A DNA stretch of 64,000 nt, from assembly GCF_964332355.1 (NCBI RefSeq), contig NZ_OZ201293.1:1984001-2048000 (forward strand), in the 5' to 3' direction. The position numbers and the translations under genes were made by a program. The notes under the pieces were generated by a model. The model ran no database searches and was not told the origin of the DNA. It was given only the letters and a program-made list of their open reading frames with translations. The first letter of the stretch is position 1, and the number at the start of each line of letters is the position of its first letter. Shown piece by piece: positions 52,667 to 60,984 of this stretch. The stretch is from Imbroritus primus. GTDB lineage: Bacteria; Pseudomonadota; Gammaproteobacteria; Burkholderiales; Burkholderiaceae.

Positions 52667-53509
52667 ATGAGTTCAAGTAAAAAGGGGCAGATCGAGAGCG
52701 CCAAGATCGTCATTGGCGAGGTGTTCTCGCGTTTCTGGTTCCGCATCCCGGATTACCAGCGAGCCTATGTCTGGGGCAAAGATGAGATTTCCGAGCTGAT
52801 CGATGATGTGAATTACGCCAGCGAGCACAACCCGGAAGGGCATTACTTTCTGGGTTCTATGGTGCTGCGTAAGGCAACTCGCACCACCGACGGGGTGAGC
52901 TTTGAAGAGTACGAACTACTGGATGGCCAGCAGCGTCTGACCACGTTAATGCTGATGCTGGCCTGCATCCGTGACCGAGTGACGGATGACAAGCTTAAAG
53001 CCGCTTGCCGTGAAATGCTGTTCCAGGAAGAGAACAAGTGGAAGAAGATTCCCGGTCGCAATCGCATCGTCTATGACATTCGCGATAACGTTGGCACCTT
53101 CATCGAAAGTTACATCAAAACTGATGGTGGCTCTCATAGCCCGGATTTGGTGGGCATCGCAGCCAGCAAGAACCTGTCGCTGTCGAATATGGCCGCAGGC
53201 TTGCAGACCATACATGCCAGTATTGATGACACCACCCGTTTTCCGTCTGAGGCAGACTTTGACCGCTTTGTCGGATACCTGGAACTCGTTCCCGAGGTGC
53301 GCCTGCGCTACACCGACCGCTTCGACGACCCCAACCTACCCGGCGAGATGATCACGACTATCACGCTCAAGCCGGTATCGTGCGGTACGGAACTCACGGC
53401 AGTTCAGGAAGGGATCCCGGATGTCATCCCGGAAGAAAGCTGCTATCTCGGCTGGCAGGAATCGCTCGCCCTGCTGGCCAAGCTGGTCGAGGCGGAGATT
53501 CCGGGCTGA
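52667..53509 (+). pseudogene. Chimera: DUF262 (GmrSD-type) N-terminus fused to SRPBCC C-terminus
   Basis: Residues 1 to about 203 are a DUF262 domain with PDYQRAYVWGKDEISELIDD and YELLDGQQRLTTLMLMLACI (the nucleotide-binding DGQQR). From about residue 204 the sequence is the end of an AHSA1/SRPBCC protein: LRYTDRFDDPNLPGEM, then CGTELTAVQEGIPDVIP and CYLGWQESLALLAKLV. The remaining DUF262 part and the DUF1524 nuclease are missing, as is the SRPBCC N-terminus. The fusion is in frame and ends at the SRPBCC stop. agggag lies 6 nt before the ATG. Confidence 0.85.
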
Positions 53510-53788
53510 GATGCCGTCGGCCAACGTTCGGTTAGCCGCGCGCTTCCGTCGGCTTTATTCCAGCCCGCCTGCGGCTTCCAAGGTCGCCGCGGCGTCGGCT
53601 CACCCCTGCTTTATGCCTCGACGGCGCATTGGAGAGCCAGCGCCTCGCCAGCGTTTGGCCTGCTCCATATCCCTTCCGGGACGGCTCATCAAGCCGGGCG
53701 AAGCCCTGCCTGTAGGAAGCCGCCGACTTCTCCCCGCCTCTCACTCATCCTAAGATAGACGCTGCCGCGCCGCCGACAGGAGTCAGGA

Positions 53789-54388
53789 ATGAGAGACATG
53801 CATATGCCCCGCCATCACACGCCCGAGCAAGGTGCACAGCACGCAGGGAATGGCAACTCGCAGCCACCTGCCGACCGCCGCCGGCGGCTGATGCATCTTT
53901 TCGACCATTTCGCGAACAGCGCGACACGACATGCAGGCTCGCCACTCGCTTTTTTCCTGGCCACCATGATCGTGGTCGTGTGGGGAATCACCGGGCCAAT
54001 GTTTCAGTTCTCCGAAACCTGGCAGCTGGTCATCAATACCGGCACGACCATCATCACGTTCTTGATGGTCTTCCTGATCCAGCAGAGCCAGAACAAGGAT
54101 TCCGTGGCCGTACACCTGAAACTGAACGAACTGCTGGCGTCGCACAGGGCGGCGAGCAATCACCTCATTTCCATCGAAGAACTCGATGAGGATGAGTTAC
54201 GACAGCTCAGCGACTACTACCGTCATCTGGCAGATCTGGCCGACCGCGAAGGCGGTGTCAAACGCAGTCATTCGATCGATGAGGCCAACGAAAATCATGC
54301 TGCGAAGGCCCGGGCATGGCAAGGCCGGCGAGGCACAGCGCAGCTTATGCCTGCTGTGGCGGAAGACCACGGAAAAAACATGGAGTGA
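53789..54388 (+). CDS. Low-affinity iron permease family protein
   Basis: This small membrane protein of 199 residues belongs to the low-affinity iron permease family. The His-rich N-terminus (about 30 residues) is followed by LMHLFDHFANSATRHAGSPL, two helices (FFLATMIVVVWGITGPMFQF and TTIITFLMVFLIQQSQNKDS), and the signature HLKLNELL. A role in iron transport is by family name only. aggagtcagga precedes the ATG. The 279 bp upstream, back to the chimera, hold no gene. Confidence 0.8.
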   Translation: MRDMHMPRHHTPEQGAQHAGNGNSQPPADRRRRLMHLFDHFANSATRHAGSPLAFFLATMIVVVWGITGPMFQFSETWQLVINTGTTIITFLMVFLIQQSQNKDSVAVHLKLNELLASHRAASNHLISIEELDEDELRQLSDYYRHLADLADREGGVKRSHSIDEANENHAAKARAWQGRRGTAQLMPAVAEDHGKNME

Positions 54389-54574
54389 TAGCCCAAGCGA
54401 TGGAAAGGCGAGCATGCTAAGGGGTAGATTCTGAAGTAGCACGGCGGCAGGAACATCCTGGCCACCATACCGCCACAGCGACGCGGGACCGCCTTAATGT
54501 GCCGAACCGCACTTGCGGACATGCTCGCTTGGTAGCGTGTGCACCGGACTGCCTTCTGGGCAGCCCGGCCTCGC

Positions 54575-55639
54575 TCACGAACTCAGTGCCGGATAGTCGA
54601 TGTAACCCGCTTCACCCGGGTGATAGAACGTCTCCGGCTGCGGCTCGTTGAGCGGCGCGTCGATCTGCAGGCGACGCGGCAGGTCCGGGTTGGCAATGAA
54701 CAACTTGCCGAAAGCCACCGCGTCAGCCTCACCTGCATCCAGCACCTGCTGGGCGGATGCCTTGGTCAGGTTTTCGTTGGCAATGAACACGCCGCCGAAT
54801 GCCTTCTTCAGCGCCGGGCCCAAACGATTGTCGCGCAGCGATTCACGGACGCAGATGAAGGCCACTCCGCGCTTGCCAAGTTCGCGGGCAACATAGCCGA
54901 ACGTCGCCAGCGGATCGGAATCACGGATATCGTGAGAAGCGCCGTTCGGCGAGAGGTGCACCCCGACCCGTTCGGCACCCCAGACAGCGATACACGCATC
55001 CGTCACTTCCAGCATCAGCCGGGCGCGGTTCTCGATCGAGCCGCCGTAGGCATCGGTCCGCTTGTTGGTGCTGTCCTGCAGGAACTGGTCGAGCAGGTAG
55101 CCGTTCGCGCCATGCACCTCCACGCCATCGAAACCTGCACGCTTGGCGTTTTCAGCGCCCCGACGATAGGCCTCGACGATGCCCGGGATCTCCTCGAGAT
55201 CCAGCGCACGCGGCGTGACATAAGCGCGCTTCGGCCGCACCAGGCTGACGTGCCCGTCTGCGGCAATCGCGCTCGGCGCAACCGGCAGGTCGCCATCGAG
55301 GAAGATTGGATCGGAGATCCGCCCCACGTGCCACAGTTGCAGAAAAATGCGGCCGCCGGCGGCGTGCACGGCCTTGGTCACCTGCTGCCAGCCGGCGACC
55401 TGCGCCTCGGACCAGATCCCCGGCGTATCGGCATACCCGACGCCTTGCGGCGATACCGCCGTGGCCTCGCTGAGAATCAATCCGGCCGAGGCGCGCTGCA
55501 CGTAATAGCGCGCCATCAGCTCATTGGGAACGCGGCCGCCGCCGGTCGCCCGCGCACGGGTCAGAGGCGCCATGACGACGCGATTGGGAAGATCGAGATC
55601 ACCGATACGGATAGGGTCAAATAAAGTTGGCATGGTCAT
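54575..55639 (-). CDS. Old yellow enzyme family NADH:flavin oxidoreductase (NemA-like)
   Basis: This FMN enzyme of 354 residues reduces activated alkenes, nitro compounds or electrophiles. LFDPIRIGDLDLPNRVVMAP is the N-terminus; FDGVEVHGANGYLLDQFLQD has the catalytic His-Asn pair, and GSIENRARLMLEVTDACIAV is the FMN-phosphate part. It follows an arsR-type gene by 68 bp on the same strand and is probably co-transcribed. MPTLFDP two codons downstream is an alternative start. Confidence 0.93.
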   Translation of the reverse strand: MTMPTLFDPIRIGDLDLPNRVVMAPLTRARATGGGRVPNELMARYYVQRASAGLILSEATAVSPQGVGYADTPGIWSEAQVAGWQQVTKAVHAAGGRIFLQLWHVGRISDPIFLDGDLPVAPSAIAADGHVSLVRPKRAYVTPRALDLEEIPGIVEAYRRGAENAKRAGFDGVEVHGANGYLLDQFLQDSTNKRTDAYGGSIENRARLMLEVTDACIAVWGAERVGVHLSPNGASHDIRDSDPLATFGYVARELGKRGVAFICVRESLRDNRLGPALKKAFGGVFIANENLTKASAQQVLDAGEADAVAFGKLFIANPDLPRRLQIDAPLNEPQPETFYHPGEAGYIDYPALSS

Positions 55640-55707
55640 CAGTCAGCAAAACGGGAAGCACACAGGGTGCCAATCCGCACGGAGCCATCTCCGGCGGCAC
55701 GAATTGT

Positions 55708-56064
55708 TCAGAGCGCTTGATGCATATGGTCGAGAAACGCCTGGATCGTTGCTTCATTGCGTTTGAAGTACACCCACTGGCCAACCCGCCGGGAAGTCAC
55801 CAGCCCGGCCCGCTGCAGGATTGCCAGATGCGCCGATACCGTAGACTGCGACAGCCCGGCGCGCGCGTCGATCTGTCCTGCACACACGCCCAGTTCCAGC
55901 GAATGTTCCTGCTCTCTGAAGCACACTTCGGGAGTCTTCAGCCAGGCAAGAATATTGCGCCGTACCGGGTTGGCGAGCGCCTTGTGAACCACATCCATAT
56001 CCAGCGCAACCGCGTCCTGCCGGGAGGCTGGCGTTGCTACGCTGTTCGTGGATCGACGAACCAT
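55708..56064 (-). CDS. ArsR-family repressor
   Basis: This is a winged-HTH repressor of 118 residues (LANPVRRNILAWLK, GLSQSTVSAHLAILQRAGLV, VGQWVYFKRNE). Cys residues in PEVCFREQEHSLELGVCAGQ could sense an electrophile or metal. The start at 56064 keeps the protein at the usual family size; a perfect-arm inverted repeat lies just upstream (56087-56106), typical of autoregulation. It is the first gene of an operon with the old yellow enzyme gene. Confidence 0.9.
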   Translation of the reverse strand: MVRRSTNSVATPASRQDAVALDMDVVHKALANPVRRNILAWLKTPEVCFREQEHSLELGVCAGQIDARAGLSQSTVSAHLAILQRAGLVTSRRVGQWVYFKRNEATIQAFLDHMHQAL

Positions 56065-56086
56065 ATATCTGCATCTCCAGAACTTA

Positions 56087-56106
56087 ATATCGTCAATATA
56101 CGATAT
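56087..56106. promoter_or_regulatory. ArsR-type operator
   Basis: ATATCGT and ACGATAT are perfect arms separated by CAATAT, 23 bp before the arsR start. A partial extra CGATA half-site follows. Location and AT-rich dyad form match ArsR/SmtB operators. Confidence 0.7.
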
Positions 56107-56232
56107 AAATCGATAGTCTGCCTGACACCCACCAATCTGCGCAGGCGCGGACCCACTCTTCCTGCCGCGCGGACAGTACACCAACATCAAGACGGCATGA
56201 ACATGTGTCCGTTACCGCGCCTCGAGCAAACC

Positions 56233-56568
56233 TCACCCCTTGACTGGCTGCAAGGCGATCACAGCCATGCCGCACAGCGCCAGCGCCGCCCCGGCGATAT
56301 CCCAGCGCGTCAATGGAATGCCGTCGACCCAGTAGAGCCAGAGCAACGCCACGGCAATGTACATGCCGCCGTACGCGGCGTAGGTCCGCCCGGCGGCGGT
56401 CGGGTGCAAGGTCAACAACCACGCAAACAGTGCCAGCGACAGCGCTGCAGGTGCCAGCAGCCAGAGTGGCCGGGCCTGCTTGAGGACCAGCCAGGGCAAA
56501 TAGCAGCCGACGATTTCGGCGACGGCGGTCAAGGCAAAAAGGCCAGCGAACTTCGCAAGTTCAAGCAT
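56233..56568 (-). CDS. YnfA-family membrane protein
   Basis: This four-helix small-multidrug-resistance-like protein has 111 residues. FALTAVAEIVGCYLPWLVLK, with the conserved Glu, is the YnfA signature, then AAYGGMYIAVALLWLYWVDG. It starts 13 bp after the merR stop on the same strand, so it is under that promoter. Confidence 0.9.
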   Translation of the reverse strand: MLELAKFAGLFALTAVAEIVGCYLPWLVLKQARPLWLLAPAALSLALFAWLLTLHPTAAGRTYAAYGGMYIAVALLWLYWVDGIPLTRWDIAGAALALCGMAVIALQPVKG

Positions 56569-56581
56569 GATGGTCCCGGGA

Positions 56582-57115
56582 TCAGGGCTGTTTGCGGCGT
56601 CTGGCGGGTGCCCGTGCCGCAGGTGGTGAGACGGAAGGTGCCGCTGCTCGCGGCATCGCGGGGGCAGCGGCAGCAGGAACGGCTTCTGCCAGCGCATGGC
56701 ATGCACACGCCTCGCCGTGCGCCGCGGCCACCAGCTCCTGAAGAATGCCGCATTCCGCAACGGTATGACTGTCGGTAGCACAAGCACGGCTCAGCGCGGT
56801 CAGTTGTTGCTCCAGTGCGAGCATGCTGGCGAGGCGAGCGCGTACACGCACCAGATGCGTCGCCACCAGCTGGTCGATATCGCCGCAATCCTCGCCCGGC
56901 CTGTCGAGGAATGCCAGCAGGCGCTGCACGTCCGCCAGCGGTATATCGAGCGCCCGGCAATGACGCACGAAGGCAAGCCGTTCGAGATGGGCAGGGCCAT
57001 AGCTGCGGTATCCGTTCGCCTGGCGCTCGGCCCGTGGCAGCACCCCGCTTTTTTCGTAGAAGCGAATGGTCTCCACGTCGACACCCGCCGCCCGCGACAA
57101 CTCACCGATCCGCAT
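56582..57115 (-). CDS. MerR-family heavy-metal regulator (CadR/PbrR type)
   Basis: This metal-sensing activator has 177 residues. MRIGELSRAAGVDVETIRFY is the HTH. Three Cys match the Cd/Pb sites of CadR/PbrR: EDCGDIDQL, then ALSRACATD and AECGILQEL. The C-terminal tail is His/Cys then Ala/Pro/Arg-rich (EACACHALA). It is divergent from the cation-efflux gene across a MerR-type promoter. Confidence 0.92.
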   Translation of the reverse strand: MRIGELSRAAGVDVETIRFYEKSGVLPRAERQANGYRSYGPAHLERLAFVRHCRALDIPLADVQRLLAFLDRPGEDCGDIDQLVATHLVRVRARLASMLALEQQLTALSRACATDSHTVAECGILQELVAAAHGEACACHALAEAVPAAAAPAMPRAAAPSVSPPAARAPARRRKQP

Positions 57116-57156
57116 GCCGATTCCCCGGTGTTGGTACACATGGATATGGTACGCGC

Positions 57157-57187
57157 TTGACCCTGGAGCGGCTACAGGGTGTGAAAT
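57157..57187 (+). promoter_or_regulatory. MerR-type promoter/operator for the efflux gene
   Basis: The -35 TTGACC and -10 TGAAAT are separated by 19 bp, the stretched spacing of MerR-regulated promoters. A 21-bp dyad with arms ACCCTG and CAGGGT (57160-57180) occupies the spacer. It drives the efflux gene that starts at 57214. Confidence 0.85.
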
Positions 57188-57213
57188 GGAATCATTCCAA
57201 TCAGGAGCCCGCC

Positions 57214-57891
57214 ATGTCCGCACATTGCTGCCCCCCGCCGTCCCCGCCCGCCGAAGGCCAGGACCATCGCTTCCGCCGTGCGCTGTGGATCGCGCTCGCA
57301 GTCAACGGCCTGATGTTCTTCATCGAAATCGGCGCGGGCATGCGCTCCGGTTCGATTGCGCTGTGGGCCGATGCGCTCGACTTCGCCGGCGATACCGCGA
57401 ACTACGGAATCGCATTGTTTGTACTGTCCATGGCCCTCGCCTGGCGCGCCCGGGCCGCGTGGCTCAAAGGCCTGACCATGGCGGTTTTCGGCATGGTGGT
57501 GTTGGGCCGTGGGCTGTGGTCAGCCTACATTGGCATGCCACCGGAGCCGCTCACCATGGGAACGATCGGCCTCGTAGCGCTGCTTGCCAATGTCGGCGTG
57601 GCATGGATGCTGTACACCTATCGCAGCGGAGACGCCAATATGCGCTCCGTATGGCTCTGCAGCCGTAACGACGCGCTTGGCAACCTCGCCGTGATGCTCG
57701 CCGCCGCCGGCGTCTTTGGCACAGGCAGTGGCTGGCCGGACATCATTGTCGCGGTCGTCATGGCCAGCCTCGCCCTCTCCTCCGGCATCACCGTCATGCG
57801 GCACGCGCGACAGGAGTTGCGGGGGCGGCAGGGACACGGACAAGCCCCGCAGCCGCCGGCCGGATCGTCTGCCTCTTCACACCTTCACTGA
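57214..57891 (+). CDS. Cation diffusion facilitator-like efflux protein
   Basis: This membrane protein of 225 residues is of the CDF/cation transporter kind, with about six helices. The Asp pairs typical of the transport site are in SIALWADALDFAGDTANYGI and SVWLCSRNDALGNLAVMLAA. The N-terminus has a Cys pair and His (AHCCPPPSPP), and the C-terminus ends in His. The C-terminal cytoplasmic domain of full CDFs is absent. It is controlled by the divergent CadR/PbrR-like protein, so Cd, Pb or Zn are likely ions. Confidence 0.85.
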   Translation: MSAHCCPPPSPPAEGQDHRFRRALWIALAVNGLMFFIEIGAGMRSGSIALWADALDFAGDTANYGIALFVLSMALAWRARAAWLKGLTMAVFGMVVLGRGLWSAYIGMPPEPLTMGTIGLVALLANVGVAWMLYTYRSGDANMRSVWLCSRNDALGNLAVMLAAAGVFGTGSGWPDIIVAVVMASLALSSGITVMRHARQELRGRQGHGQAPQPPAGSSASSHLH

Positions 57892-58014
57892 GCGCGCCCG
57901 CCACGGGCACGCTGCAGGCAGGCGTGCCGGACCATGGCGGGACAGCCCGGCTGAAAACCGCCGGGCTTGGTACAATCTGGGCTCCCTCCGATTCACCACC
58001 GCCGTTTCTTCCCC

Positions 58015-58935
58015 ATGCAATCGCTCTGGATGTTGGTCGCCGCCTTCTTTTTTTCACTGATGGGGGTGTGCGTCAAGCTCGCATCCGAAACCTATACCAC
58101 CGGGGAAATCATTTTCTTTCGCTGCCTGATCGGCGTCATTCTCATTGCGTGGCTGATGCGACGGCGCGGCGAGACCCTGCGCACGCCGCATGCGATCTCG
58201 CACATCAAGCGGAGCGTGTTCGGCCTGACGGCACTGATGATGATGTTCTATTGCCTGTCGCAGCTACCGCTGGCAACCGCCCTGACACTGAACTATATGT
58301 CGCCAGTCTGGATTGCGCTGATCCTGAGCGCAGGTGCTGTACTGGCAGGCAAACGCGGCCCGGACACAGACCGCCGGCTGGTCGTTGCCATCCTGTTATC
58401 TTTCGCCGGCGTCATCTGCCTGTTGCGGCCTTCGGTCGACTCAAGCCAACTGGCTGCCGGGTTGATCGGCCTGATCTCCGGCTTCTTCACCGCGCTGGCT
58501 TATGTGGAGGTGCGCGCGCTCGGCAAGCTGGGCGAATCCGAGAACCGCATCGTCTTCTATTTCTCGGCGCTTGGCCTGGTGCTCGGTATCGTCTGGATGT
58601 ACTTTACCGGCGTATCCACGCATACCTGGAGCGGCGTCGCACTACTGCTGGCGACTGGCGTGACGGCCACGATCGGCCAGACCACCATGACGCGCGCTTA
58701 CAAGCGCGGCAACACGCTACTGACAGCCAATCTCCAGTATGCGGGGATTGTGTTTGGCGTCGGCTTAGGCATACTGATATGGAACGACCGTCTCGACTGG
58801 CTCAGTTGGTCGGGGATGGCCATGATCATCATCAGCGGCATCGCAACCACGCTGATCCGCGCGCGCGAGGATGCGCGCGCCGCGCAGGCGGCAGCCGCCA
58901 CGCCCCCGGAAGCCGAGGTGCATCCCGAAGTGTGA
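58015..58935 (+). CDS. EamA/DMT-family transporter
   Basis: This ten-helix exporter of 306 residues has duplicated EamA halves (MLVAAFFFSLMGVCVKLASE at the start, LIGLISGFFTALAYVEVRAL in the middle). The substrate is unknown. The start at 58015 is chosen because the first helix begins there. Confidence 0.9.
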   Translation: MQSLWMLVAAFFFSLMGVCVKLASETYTTGEIIFFRCLIGVILIAWLMRRRGETLRTPHAISHIKRSVFGLTALMMMFYCLSQLPLATALTLNYMSPVWIALILSAGAVLAGKRGPDTDRRLVVAILLSFAGVICLLRPSVDSSQLAAGLIGLISGFFTALAYVEVRALGKLGESENRIVFYFSALGLVLGIVWMYFTGVSTHTWSGVALLLATGVTATIGQTTMTRAYKRGNTLLTANLQYAGIVFGVGLGILIWNDRLDWLSWSGMAMIIISGIATTLIRAREDARAAQAAAATPPEAEVHPEV

Positions 58936-58998
58936 GGCGCATCGTGAAGGCATGCGATGATGATGCTGCAAATCCTTGTTCATCGCTAGCGGAATGCC

Positions 58999-59865
58999 AT
59001 GACCACCACACTGATATCCCCCGAGGCGCTGCATACCCTGCTCGCCGACCCCACCGCCCACACGGTGGTAATCGATTGCACCTTCGATCTCGCCGATCCG
59101 GCTGCCGGCCGCCAGGCTCATCATGCCGGCCACATTCCCGGCGCCTATTACCTGCATCTCGACAACGAACTATCAGGCGCCAAGACGGGCACCAACGGGC
59201 GGCACCCACTGCCCGCACCGGACGATTTCATTGCCCGCCTGCGCATGCTGGGCGTCAATAATGACACCCAGGTCGTCGCCTATGACGGCAATGGCGGCGT
59301 GTTCGCCGCACGGCTGTGGTGGATGCTGCGCTGGATCGGTCATGCCGGCGCTGCCGTGCTCGACGGTGGCCGGCAGGCGTGGGAAGCCGCGGGCTATGTG
59401 CTCGAACCGGGTGTTCCCGATGAACCTGCCCTGCCTGAAGATCGCGGCAACCTGGAACTGCGCGCTGCACTGGTCCCTGTGGTAGACGCGCAGGACATCA
59501 TGGAGAACCTGGCGACCCAGGCGCGCCTGGTCGTCGATGCCCGCACCGAGGACCGCTTTCGCGGCGAGAATGAAACGCTCGATCCAGTGGGCGGGCATAT
59601 TCCCGGCGCGCGCAACCACTGCTTCAAGCGCAATCTCGATCGCAACATGCGTTTCAAACCAGCGGAACAGTTGCGCGCCGAATGGCAGACCACGCTCGGC
59701 CAGACTGCACCCGAGTACAGCATCATGCAGTGCGGCTCGGGCGTCACCGCCTGCCACAACCTGCTGGCGCTCGAGGTCGCAGGCCTCACGGGCGCAGCTC
59801 TTTATCCCGGTTCGTGGAGCGAGTGGTGTGCAGATGCGTCACGCCCCATGGCGACGGGCGACTGA
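58999..59865 (+). CDS. sseA: Sulfurtransferase (two rhodanese domains)
   Basis: This sulfurtransferase has 288 residues in two rhodanese domains. The active-site Cys is in MQCGSGVTACHNLLALE. The CGSGVTA loop is the form found in mercaptopyruvate sulfurtransferases, so 3-mercaptopyruvate is the favoured donor, though thiosulfate is possible. The gene is alone, 63 bp after the EamA gene. Confidence 0.9.
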   Translation: MTTTLISPEALHTLLADPTAHTVVIDCTFDLADPAAGRQAHHAGHIPGAYYLHLDNELSGAKTGTNGRHPLPAPDDFIARLRMLGVNNDTQVVAYDGNGGVFAARLWWMLRWIGHAGAAVLDGGRQAWEAAGYVLEPGVPDEPALPEDRGNLELRAALVPVVDAQDIMENLATQARLVVDARTEDRFRGENETLDPVGGHIPGARNHCFKRNLDRNMRFKPAEQLRAEWQTTLGQTAPEYSIMQCGSGVTACHNLLALEVAGLTGAALYPGSWSEWCADASRPMATGD

Positions 59866-59909
59866 ACGTGTTCAGTGCGGGGCTTAGTACAGAGCGCTAA
59901 AGTCAGCGC

Positions 59910-60644
59910 TCAGTGCAGATGACCATGCCCATGGGCATGACGCGTCAGCACATACACCAGGACCACACCGAGGACGATCAGCGCGACCTGCACCGCGGAC
60001 TCGCGCCACTTCGGACGACGTTGCATCTGCGGCATGAGGTCGCTGACCGCGATATAGACGAAGCTGCTCGACGCCAGTACCAACACGAACGGCACCCAGG
60101 TCGCCATGCGGTCGAACAGCAAATAGCCAATGAGCCCGCCAACCACCGCCGACAGGCTCGACAAGAGGTTGTAGGCAAAGGCACGTGCCCGGCTGAAGCC
60201 GGCGTTGAGCAACACGATGAAGTCGCCGACTTCCTGCGGAATCTCGTGCGCGGCGATGGCCAGCGCCGTGACCACGCCGATATGCGGATCGGCCACGAAC
60301 GCTGCGGCAATGAGAATACCGTCGGCAAAGTTGTGCAGTGAGTCGCCCACCAGGATCAGCATGCCGCTCTTGCCTGCTTCCTCCCGGTCATGCCCGTGAT
60401 GGTGGCCGTGGCCATCACCTTCGTGATGATGCGAGTGCCGCAGCAGCGCCAGCTTTTCGAGCAGGAAAAAACCGAGCAGGCCAGCCAGCAGCGTGGCAAA
60501 CAGGGCATGGGAATCCGCGCCGGATTCAAAGGCTTCAGGCAGCGAGTGCAGGAGCGCCGTCGCCAGCAGCACCCCCACCGAAAAGCTGACCATGGGCTTG
60601 ACGATGCGGCTCATGACCGTCAGCGACAGCAGGGCCGCGGCCAA
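59910..60644 (-). CDS. ZIP-family metal transporter
   Basis: This zinc/divalent-metal importer has 244 residues from a TTG start. The His-rich cytoplasmic loop (RHSHHHEGDGHGHHHGHDRE) and the metal-site helices (SLHNFADGILIAAAFV and IAAHEIPQEVGDFIVLL) are complete. The frame stays open upstream and encodes another first-helix segment (DTTLLSILAATALAGIGS) but without ATG, GTG or TTG; the natural start appears to be an ATC near 60704-60707, after a GGAG. An inverted repeat lies 60 bp further upstream. Confidence 0.85.
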   Translation of the reverse strand: MAAALLSLTVMSRIVKPMVSFSVGVLLATALLHSLPEAFESGADSHALFATLLAGLLGFFLLEKLALLRHSHHHEGDGHGHHHGHDREEAGKSGMLILVGDSLHNFADGILIAAAFVADPHIGVVTALAIAAHEIPQEVGDFIVLLNAGFSRARAFAYNLLSSLSAVVGGLIGYLLFDRMATWVPFVLVLASSSFVYIAVSDLMPQMQRRPKWRESAVQVALIVLGVVLVYVLTRHAHGHGHLH

Positions 60645-60758
60645 AATGCTCCCGATGCCCGCCAGGGCGGTCGCGGCGAGAATGGATAACAGGGTGGTAT
60701 CGATGATGCTCTCCGGAGGCGCGGCATGCTGGCGAGCAGCATGCGTGGTCGCGCACTA

Positions 60759-60775
60759 TTGCAACACAGTTGCAA
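60759..60775. promoter_or_regulatory. Inverted repeat upstream of the ZIP gene
   Basis: TTGCAAC-ACA-GTTGCAA is a perfect 7-bp-arm dyad, placed in the promoter region of the ZIP gene. A metal regulator such as Zur is the obvious candidate, but the sequence is not a classical Zur box. Confidence 0.4.
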
Positions 60776-60916
60776 CAAAGACGAGATTGTACGCAAACCC
60801 GTCCGTAGTTGGCAACTGCTGTATCGCTTTTCCGGAGAACAGGGGAACGTAGCCTTGGGGGAACATCTCAGAGATTCCCAGGACTACGCCGTGACCCGAC
60901 AATGTCAGAGCGATTA

Positions 60917-60963
60917 CTTCAGACCTGAAGCACCGGGCCAGGCGCTTCAATCAGGTGCTTCAG
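60917..60963. other. Alternative hairpins between ZIP and dienelactone hydrolase genes
   Basis: CTTCAG-AC-CTGAAG can pair locally, or CTGAAGCACC (60925-60934) can pair with GGTGCTTCAG (60954-60963) as a perfect 10-bp stem. The two foldings exclude each other. There is no U-tract. It lies 22 bp after the dienelactone hydrolase stop. Confidence 0.4.
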
Positions 60964-60984
60964 ATGGATGACTGCGGACTGCGT

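Larger units (their letters stand above)
45386..53282. mobile_element. Decayed genomic island downstream of ssrA
   Basis: This stretch holds, in order, a toxin-antitoxin pair, a serine-recombinase module, an unknown gene pair, an AlpA-like/primase operon, a helicase remnant and a DUF262 remnant. None of these belongs to the conserved core on either side. The left edge is set by the end of ssrA and the right edge by the in-frame junction with an SRPBCC gene remnant. No second copy of the ssrA 3' end was found at the right edge, so the original attachment repeat may have been lost with the deletion. Confidence 0.7.
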
